Source: an uncultured Alistipes sp.
GTDB taxonomy: Bacteria; Bacteroidota; Bacteroidia; Bacteroidales; Rikenellaceae
Direction of reading: 5' to 3'
DNA: 64,000 bases
NCBI GenBank assembly: GCA_947364365.1
Contig: CANASP010000004.1
Location: 1 to 64,000 of the forward strand
Part shown: positions 58,365 through 64,000 of the stretch, piece by piece
Layout: the number at the start of each line of letters is the position of its first letter
Position numbering within the stretch: position 1 is the first letter of the stretch
Notes under the pieces: model-generated
What the model saw: the letters and a program-made list of their open reading frames with translations, nothing else
What the model was told of the DNA's origin: nothing
Database searches by the model: none
Translations under genes and position numbers: made by a program

Positions 58365-61340
58365 TCAGAAGGGAAGCCCGAGCGCCACGGCGAACGACGT
58401 TCCGCCCGTCGAGGGACGGTAGAGCGAGAACTTGACGGTGGAGGTGGCCGAGGCGGGCTGGCGGAAGGCGTTGATGTCGAAGACCAGGTCGCCGCCCGCG
58501 GACCAGATGCGGCGGCACTCGGTGCGCGGTCCCGCCGGGCGGCGGAACTGGGCGTAGTCGCCGCCCAGGTTGAGGCGGATGCGCTTGAAGTAGAGCACCG
58601 AACCGATACCGCCCTCGGGGTACCATACGGGCAGCTGGTAGTCAATGCGCGCGGCGACGTAGTTGTTGGCGACGATCTCGGCCGAGGTGAAGCCGCGGGG
58701 AATCAGGCTCGACGATTTGTAGCTCAGCGGAGCGTAACCCGAGGGGAACTGATAGCCGCCCACCGAGGTCTGCCACGTCGAGGCGAGTTGCAGCGAGTGG
58801 TGGGCGGCGGCACCCGGGAGGATAAGCCGGACATAGGCCGACACGAGGTCGCTGAAACGGGCGTTGGAGGGGTTGAAGGTATAACCCGCCGAGAGGGTAT
58901 ACCCCCAGCGGGGCGCGAAGTCGCGGTGCGCCAGCAGCGTCTGGTCGGAGAACGAGGCGCCGAACGAGAGCTTGTGCAGGCCGTGGCGGAAACCCACGTG
59001 CTGGATGTTGGTGATCCCGCCGCCCTCCGACCACTCGATGCGGTCGACGTCGGCCACCATGCCGTTGGAGTAGTTCCACCCGGCCCGCAGAGTGAGCCAG
59101 CGCGTGCGGGCGCCGCGCGGGAAGCAGAGCGGCAGGGCGGCCGAGAGCCCCGTGGAGAAGTAGCGGTCGGGGGCCGGGCACGTCTGGTAGACGGGATTGC
59201 CCGTCTGGGGGTCGTAGGACGAGAGGGCGTAGAAGAGCTGGTTGCCGCCGTAGTCGAGATCGAAGTCGAACTCCACGCCCAGGCCGAAGTAGCGGACGCC
59301 GGTGCGCACCAGCGACCCCTCGGCGCGGTTCCAGCCGTAGGAGGCGAAGGCTTCGGTGTTGGAGAGAAGGTTCTGCGAGAGGATCGTCGCGCCGAGATTG
59401 ACCTCGATACGGTGTTCGTCGACCGCATCGAAGGGGTTGAACGCCACGGGCATCCAGCTGTGGATGTTGACCAGGTTGGGCAGCTTGCGGTAGCGGCGGG
59501 GACGCACGGCGGGCCGCTGCGCGCGGGCGGCCTCCTCGCTGTAACGGATCGTGTCGAGGTTGGGGACATTCCACCGGGCGAGGGGCGGATTCACCCGGTC
59601 GGCGGGCAGCCGCGCGGGAGCCACCTCCTCCGCCTCGCGCAGATCGGCCGCCGGGCGCACGGCCACGCGGTAGCCGCGGCGGTCGTAGAGCGTCACGAGC
59701 ACGCTGTCGCCCGCAGGAGCGGGTTCGAAGGCGCCGTAACGCGAGGCGGTGAGGCGGTATTCGCGCCCCGAGGCGAGGTCGTAGCAGTGGGCCTCGTCCT
59801 GGCCCGAGGCGATCGATCCGTAGTAGAGCCGCCCGCCCGCAGCGCGCAGGTGGCTCAGCGTGATGTAGGCACCCGAAGTTATCGGACGCAGCGCTCCCGC
59901 CTCCGCGCGGGCCAGGTGCATGCCGTCGTCGTCGGTGACCAGCGCGTAGAGCGCCCGCGTCGCATCGTCCCACGCCAGGCCGTGGATCTCGCGCCCGGGT
60001 TCGGCCGTGCCGCACACCTCCGCATCGCCTCCGGCACGTTCGCGGAGGATGCGGTAGCTGCCGTCGAGCGCATATTCGACCCAGGCCATGCCGTCGTCCG
60101 TCCAGGTGGGATAGAGGGCGTTGCGGGCTCCGAAGGCGCAGGGCCGGGGCCGGGCATCGTCCAGATCGAGCGCACAGAGCTGCGAATGGACCCGCTGCTC
60201 GAAGAGCGTCGAGCGGCGGTACTCGGTCCACACCAGCCGGCTGCCGGCGAGCGCCGGGCGCGACGAGAGGCTGCCCACGCCGGCGACGACGCGCTCCTCG
60301 CCCGTCATGCGGTCGAGGATCACGAACCGGGCCGGACGGTCGTAGTCGCTCTTCAGGACGACGATCCGGCGGTCGTCGAGCGGCAGCGGCCAGCGATAGG
60401 TCGTGTAGTTGTTGTCGGGCAGCCGGACGATCGTCCGCGCATCGTCCTCACAGAGGGGAAGGGCGTCCCAGAAGCCGCGGAGCGCGTCGAACGTCTCGTG
60501 GAAGAGCTTCGCGACGCTGGTGTCGTAGTATTTCGACAGGGCGAAGCGCGTGGTGACGATCAGGTAGGGATTGCGCGCCCCGAAGCGCACCACCTTGTCC
60601 CAGATGTTCTCGCCGTAGCGCCGCCACGCGTAGGAGCAGATCTGGTAGCCCAGCTCGTAGTGGTCGGGGACATGGCTGCGGTAGGAGCCGCAGAACCACT
60701 TGTCGATGTTCCGGCGGTCGCGGCCGCGGTCGTCGACGCCTGGGCGTCCCATCGCCCGGTAGGCCATCGAGAAGGAGGGTTGCAGTCCGCGGCCGTAGGA
60801 GGACATCATCGTCTCCGACATCACCGCATCGCCCTCCATCGCCCAGAGGGGCATGCCGAGCAGACCGACGGTCGACCCCTGCTGGCCCAGCACGTAGCTC
60901 AATACGCGGATCAGCCCTCTGTCGAGGTTGTTGTACTGCACGGCGTGGCGGTATTCGTGGGCCACCAGCTGCTTGTACCACGGCATCGAGTAGCCCTCGA
61001 CGGCCGGAGCCGTGAGAAACTCGACGCGCTTGGGAAGATACATCACCAAGCCGTTGGAGCGGAAATTGCCCGGGTGCATGACGAAGGGGATGCGCATGGG
61101 GCCGTGGGTGAAACCGTAGCCGATCGCAGGTTGCACCGTGCGCACGAAGAAGAGCGTGCGCCGTGCCAGCGGCGCGACCGTATCGGGATAGATCATCCTC
61201 ACGTCGGGCGTGCGGACGGTCGTCCACTTCATCGGGGCGTCGGAGCCCCACGTGTAGTACTGCGCCGCAGCGCGGTGCGCACCGCAGAGCAGCACGAAGA
61301 GCCACAGCAGGCAGAGTCTATGTCGGACCGGGATTGCCAA
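58365..61340 (-). CDS. gluzincin metalloprotease fused to propeller and outer-membrane barrel
   Basis: 991 residues. Signal peptide (LCLLWLFVLLCGAHRAAAQ). Residues about 40-290 are a peptidase-MA-like domain with zinc motif HEYRH (128-132) and third ligand Glu169 in PLWAMEGDAV. About 300-640 is a WD40/TolB-like propeller. About 650-991 is beta-strand-rich with alternating aromatics and ends in Phe (VALGLPF), as outer-membrane barrels do. This suggests a periplasmic or surface protease tethered by its own barrel. Substrate unknown. 30 bp after the SUI1 gene. Confidence 0.85.
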   Translation of the reverse strand: MAIPVRHRLCLLWLFVLLCGAHRAAAQYYTWGSDAPMKWTTVRTPDVRMIYPDTVAPLARRTLFFVRTVQPAIGYGFTHGPMRIPFVMHPGNFRSNGLVMYLPKRVEFLTAPAVEGYSMPWYKQLVAHEYRHAVQYNNLDRGLIRVLSYVLGQQGSTVGLLGMPLWAMEGDAVMSETMMSSYGRGLQPSFSMAYRAMGRPGVDDRGRDRRNIDKWFCGSYRSHVPDHYELGYQICSYAWRRYGENIWDKVVRFGARNPYLIVTTRFALSKYYDTSVAKLFHETFDALRGFWDALPLCEDDARTIVRLPDNNYTTYRWPLPLDDRRIVVLKSDYDRPARFVILDRMTGEERVVAGVGSLSSRPALAGSRLVWTEYRRSTLFEQRVHSQLCALDLDDARPRPCAFGARNALYPTWTDDGMAWVEYALDGSYRILRERAGGDAEVCGTAEPGREIHGLAWDDATRALYALVTDDDGMHLARAEAGALRPITSGAYITLSHLRAAGGRLYYGSIASGQDEAHCYDLASGREYRLTASRYGAFEPAPAGDSVLVTLYDRRGYRVAVRPAADLREAEEVAPARLPADRVNPPLARWNVPNLDTIRYSEEAARAQRPAVRPRRYRKLPNLVNIHSWMPVAFNPFDAVDEHRIEVNLGATILSQNLLSNTEAFASYGWNRAEGSLVRTGVRYFGLGVEFDFDLDYGGNQLFYALSSYDPQTGNPVYQTCPAPDRYFSTGLSAALPLCFPRGARTRWLTLRAGWNYSNGMVADVDRIEWSEGGGITNIQHVGFRHGLHKLSFGASFSDQTLLAHRDFAPRWGYTLSAGYTFNPSNARFSDLVSAYVRLILPGAAAHHSLQLASTWQTSVGGYQFPSGYAPLSYKSSSLIPRGFTSAEIVANNYVAARIDYQLPVWYPEGGIGSVLYFKRIRLNLGGDYAQFRRPAGPRTECRRIWSAGGDLVFDINAFRQPASATSTVKFSLYRPSTGGTSFAVALGLPF

Positions 61341-61370
61341 TTTTTGATTGTCTACTTTCGATTGCCGATC

Positions 61371-61718
61371 TCACCCTCCGGCCTTCTTGCAGCCGTAGCC
61401 CGCCGCCGTGAGGATCTCGACCACGCGGTCGCGCCGGTCGCCCTGGATGAGGATCTCGCCCTCCTTGGCCGAGCCGCCCACGCCGCACTTGTTCTTGAGC
61501 ATCCGGGCCAGCGCCTCAAGGTCGGCGCTGCTCCCCACGAAGCCCCGCACGAGCGTCACGGTCTTGCCGCCCCGCTGCCGGCGGTCGAGCCACACGCGCA
61601 GCCGCTGCTGCGCCGCAGGCAGGGTCTCGGCCTCGGGCTCCGAGCCCGTGTCGTATACGAAATCGGGATCGGTCGAGTAGACCATCCCCAACCGTGCTTT
61701 CCAGTCGTTGTCCGCCAT
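61371..61718 (-). CDS. SUI1/eIF1-family translation factor (YciH-like)
   Basis: 115 residues. The C-terminal ~75 residues are the SUI1 fold (GGKTVTLVRGFVGSSADLEA, LKNKCGVGGSAKEGEILIQG). Bacterial members bind the small subunit and may influence start selection. First gene of a two-gene minus-strand unit. Confidence 0.93.
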   Translation of the reverse strand: MADNDWKARLGMVYSTDPDFVYDTGSEPEAETLPAAQQRLRVWLDRRQRGGKTVTLVRGFVGSSADLEALARMLKNKCGVGGSAKEGEILIQGDRRDRVVEILTAAGYGCKKAGG

Positions 61719-61765
61719 ATCGCGTCGGGTAGGATTTTCGCCGCTCGATGCGGCATTATTTTGTG

Positions 61766-61791
61766 CAAATTTAACAAAATTCTTATCTTTG
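61766..61791. promoter_or_regulatory. closely spaced divergent promoters
   Basis: 61766-61773 reads TAAATTTG on the minus strand (SUI1 unit) and 61784-61791 reads TATCTTTG on the plus strand (DUF4435 gene), only 10 bp apart, so the two polymerases should compete. The plus -7 box is 8 nt before the DUF4435 ATG, implying a nearly leaderless mRNA. Confidence 0.7.
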
Positions 61792-61798
61792 GGGTATC

Positions 61799-62893
61799 AT
61801 GGCCGACAACTTACGCGAAAAATTACGCCGCATGAACCCCTTCGCCCCGGGCAAGGGGACCCAGCCGCTCCCCCGGCCCCTGCCGGCGGACCCCTGCCAA
61901 AGGCTGGTGAGGGTCTATGTCGAAGGGTACGAGGACGTCGCCTTCTGGCGCGGCATCTTCGACCACTTCCGCAACCCCTACCTGCGGTTCGAGATCTCGG
62001 TGCCCGACCGCGGCGACCTGCCCAAAGGCAAGAAGGTGCTCCTGCAGACGATTCCCCGCTCGTCGGAGGAGCTGCTGCTGTGCGTCGACTCGGATTTCGA
62101 CTACCTCTTCGCCGGACGGACCGAGCAGTCGCGCCAGGTGGGAGCCGCCCAGTTCATGTTCCACACCTACGCCTACGCCACCGAGAACTACCTCTGCTAC
62201 GCCCCGTCGCTGCACAACGTCTGCGTCAAGGCCACCAAGAACGACACGCGCATCTTCGACTTCGTGGGCTTCCTGCGCGACTACTCGGTGACGATCCACC
62301 CGCTCTTCGTGTGGTATGCCTACTCGGCGCAGCAGGCCACCGAGCACGTCTTCACGCTCAACGACTTCAAGTCGGCCGTGCGGCTGGGCTACCTCGACCT
62401 GGAGGACAACGGCGCCCCGACGCTCGCCTGGCTCGCGCGCAACGTCGCCAAGCGGCTCAAGCTGCTCGAAGGGCGCAATCCGCAGCTCGCCGAGCCGCTG
62501 CGGCAGTTCGAGGCCCAGCTGCGGCTGCGGGGCCTCAGACCCGAGAACACCTACCTGTTCATGCACGGCCACACGCTCATGGACAACGTGGTGATGGTGC
62601 TGCTCAACTCGGTGTGCGAGAAGCTGCGGGCGCTCTCGATCGCCCGCATCACCGCCTCCGAGAAGCGGGGCGTGGCGCTCAAGAACGAGATGGCCAACTA
62701 CACCAACTCGCTGCGGTCGATCCGCGACGTGCTGCTCGACAACGAGAACTACACCCGCTGCCCGCTCTACAAGAGCCTGCGGCGCGACATCGCCCGCTAC
62801 CTCATCCGCACGATCGTGGGCATGAAGCAGCGCGGCGAGATCCGCGACGACTCGTTCTGGATGATCCTCCGCCGCTTCAAGGAGGAGCGATAG
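61799..62893 (+). CDS. DUF4435 protein with Toprim-like motifs
   Basis: 364 residues. VRVYVEGYEDVAFW (about 37-50) supplies a conserved Glu and LLLCVDSDFDYLF (about 94-106) an Asp-x-Asp, the arrangement of Toprim nucleotidyl-transfer/nuclease folds and of OLD-like nucleases. DUF4435 proteins often accompany ATPases; none is adjacent here. Role unknown; DNA or RNA processing is plausible. Confidence 0.82.
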   Translation: MADNLREKLRRMNPFAPGKGTQPLPRPLPADPCQRLVRVYVEGYEDVAFWRGIFDHFRNPYLRFEISVPDRGDLPKGKKVLLQTIPRSSEELLLCVDSDFDYLFAGRTEQSRQVGAAQFMFHTYAYATENYLCYAPSLHNVCVKATKNDTRIFDFVGFLRDYSVTIHPLFVWYAYSAQQATEHVFTLNDFKSAVRLGYLDLEDNGAPTLAWLARNVAKRLKLLEGRNPQLAEPLRQFEAQLRLRGLRPENTYLFMHGHTLMDNVVMVLLNSVCEKLRALSIARITASEKRGVALKNEMANYTNSLRSIRDVLLDNENYTRCPLYKSLRRDIARYLIRTIVGMKQRGEIRDDSFWMILRRFKEER

Positions 62894-62929
62894 GCCCGAC
62901 GGGCGGAACCCGCCCGATCCCGCCGTCCG

Positions 62930-62989
62930 GTCCGCCATCCAGTCCGCCATCCAGTCCGCCATCCAGTCCGCCGTCCAGTCCGGCATCCA
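62930..62989. repeat. 12-bp tandem repeat, five units
   Basis: Five units of GTCCGCCATCCA (units 4 and 5 each differ at one base) between the DUF4435 gene and the convergent acetyltransferase gene. Confidence 0.9.
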
Positions 62990-63027
62990 GTTCGGCGGGC
63001 GGCGGGCGGAGTGCCGCCGCGATCGCG

Positions 63028-63573
63028 CTACGGCCGGGGGTCGCTCGCTGACGGGATATGCCGGACGATGCGCGCGGGGTTGCCCGCGACGATCGTCGCG
63101 GGAGGCACGTCGCGCGTGACGACGCTGCCGGCCCCCACGACGCTCCCCTCCCCCACCGTCACTCCGGGCAGGATCGTGGCTCCGGCGCCGATCCACGCCC
63201 GGCGGCCGATATGCACCGGCCGGCACGTGATGACCGCGCGGTCGTCGAGGTCGTGGTTGTTGGAGATCAGCTGGACATTGGCGGCGATCAGCGCGTCGTC
63301 GTCGATCGTGATGCCTCCGGCGGCCATCATCAGGCAGCCGTTCATGACGACGACCCGCCGTCCGATCCGCACCTCGTGGGCCCGGACCACCGTGAGCGGC
63401 GAGCGGACGACGCTCCCCTCGCCCATGTCGGGAAAGATGCGGCGGAGCAGCGCGTCGTATTCGGGGGTCATCGGCAACGTGTGGTTGAGCCGGAAAACCG
63501 TCTGTTCCAGCTCGCGGGCCCGGGCCAGCTCCTCGGGGCTCTGGCGGGCGCAGTCTATGCGTCGTTCATCCAT
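63028..63573 (-). CDS. hexapeptide acetyltransferase (maltose/galactoside type)
   Basis: 181 residues from ATG 63573 (MDERRIDCARQS), just after the -7 box; longer frames cross the promoter. N-terminal helical Mac-like domain, then left-handed beta-helix with NNHDLDDR (catalytic His region) and IGAGATILPGVTVGEGSVVG. Transfers acetyl from acetyl-CoA to a sugar or similar hydroxyl; acceptor unknown. Confidence 0.9.
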   Translation of the reverse strand: MDERRIDCARQSPEELARARELEQTVFRLNHTLPMTPEYDALLRRIFPDMGEGSVVRSPLTVVRAHEVRIGRRVVVMNGCLMMAAGGITIDDDALIAANVQLISNNHDLDDRAVITCRPVHIGRRAWIGAGATILPGVTVGEGSVVGAGSVVTRDVPPATIVAGNPARIVRHIPSASDPRP

Positions 63574-63594
63574 CGTCAAGAATCTTTTACGGTG

Positions 63595-63602
63595 CAAAGG
63601 TA
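63595..63602 (-). promoter_or_regulatory. -7 box of the acetyltransferase gene
   Basis: The minus strand reads TACCTTTG, 22 nt before the start codon. Confidence 0.75.
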
Positions 63603-63717
63603 GCGATCGGCCGTCGAAAAACATGCACCCGATTACGCAGAAAACAACCGAAAATACGGATCGCCGCACATCGGGGCATCGTATTTGCAGAGGAGCCGGG
63701 AAAACGAATCAGCCGCC

Positions 63718-64000
63718 ATGAATTACCTGATCGCGACACTTCTAATCTTACCCTTTATGAATCATACCACTCCCGGCACGGCTCCCTTCGCACCGAAGGA
63801 GCTCCCCTACGCCTACGACGCCCTGGCGCCGCACATCTCGGAGGAGACCCTCCGCTACCACCACGACAAGCACTACACGGGCTACGTCGCCAAGCTCAAC
63901 GAGCTGGTGGCCGGCACGCCGCAGGCCGGACAGACGTTGGAAGAGCTCGTCCGCACGGCCGAAGGCCCCCTCTACAACAACGCCGCACAGATGTGGAACC
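63718..64000 (+). CDS. sodB: Fe/Mn superoxide dismutase, 5' part (3' truncated)
   Basis: The frame runs off the window after 94 codons. PKELPYAYDALAPHISEETLRYHHDKHYTGYV includes the first metal-ligand His and the HHxxHY region, and LYNNAAQMWN carries the next conserved part. It dismutates superoxide. The start is uncertain: ATG 63718 adds a hydrophobic leader (NYLIATLLILPF) that could export the enzyme; ATG 63757 gives the usual cytosolic form. Both are in frame. Confidence 0.9.
   Translation, partial: MNYLIATLLILPFMNHTTPGTAPFAPKELPYAYDALAPHISEETLRYHHDKHYTGYVAKLNELVAGTPQAGQTLEELVRTAEGPLYNNAAQMWN

Overview
The window is a very G+C-rich stretch of a Bacteroidota chromosome, most likely a Bacteroidales of the Rikenellaceae/Alistipes type. 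The grounds are Bacteroidota-type -7 boxes (TAnnTTTG, often TAnnTTCG) in front of many genes, almost no Shine-Dalgarno sites, a BtuG-type surface lipoprotein, DUF2723, DUF3127 and DUF4295 genes, and paired LytS-type kinase/LytTR regulator genes. Genus assignment is inference. There is no prophage, insertion sequence, CRISPR array or rRNA.

Layout. 1-4.4 kb: end of a DUF2723 membrane protein, an AraC regulator coupled to a coiled-coil lipoprotein, rpmE2, and a tRNA with a CAU anticodon. 4.7-8.7 kb: two convergent exported peptidases (S9 dipeptidyl-peptidase type and C1B bleomycin-hydrolase type). 8.9-15.3 kb: a complete L-fucose operon fucI-fucO-fucA-fucK-fucP. 15.4-16.5 kb: a DUF3127 gene and a 0.5-kb minisatellite. 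16.6-19.7 kb (minus strand): pyrD-cinA-rpmB-rpmG-DUF4295. 19.9-28.8 kb (minus): a cobalamin riboswitch followed by btuG-btuB-btuF-btuC-btuD, then a split threonine/serine exporter and two less-known genes. 28.8-34.5 kb: pdxB, an agmatinase-family gene, nhaA and two FKBP lipoproteins. 34.7-41 kb: a secreted protein, ftsY-rimO, a coiled-coil gene, zapA, a strong 6S RNA candidate and rny. 41.5-50.3 kb: tryptophanase, asd, a class A PBP, a GH20 hexosaminidase and mazG. 50.6-58.1 kb: an aspartic-protease/PDZ lipoprotein, gamma carbonic anhydrase, a two-component system and two probable targets (Spy-like protein and outer-membrane beta-barrel receptor). 58.4-64 kb: a metalloprotease/propeller/barrel protein, a SUI1 factor, a DUF4435 protein, an acetyltransferase and the start of a superoxide dismutase.

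Genes fit a gut glycan and peptide user: exported peptidases and hexosaminidase, fucose catabolism to lactaldehyde and its reduction to propanediol, vitamin B12 scavenging under riboswitch control, and indole production from tryptophan.

The least conventional content is between genes. A promoter-embedded palindromic repeat family lies upstream of pyrD, an FKBP gene and tnaA. A second repeat of about 90 bp occurs inverted at 41.2 and 50.5 kb. An exact 59-bp copy of the rny 3' end sits just downstream of rny. Repeats phased at 21 bp precede the two promoters downstream of the LytTR regulator and look like its operators. Among proteins, PyrD and FucA show substitutions at positions that are catalytic or metal-binding in their families.
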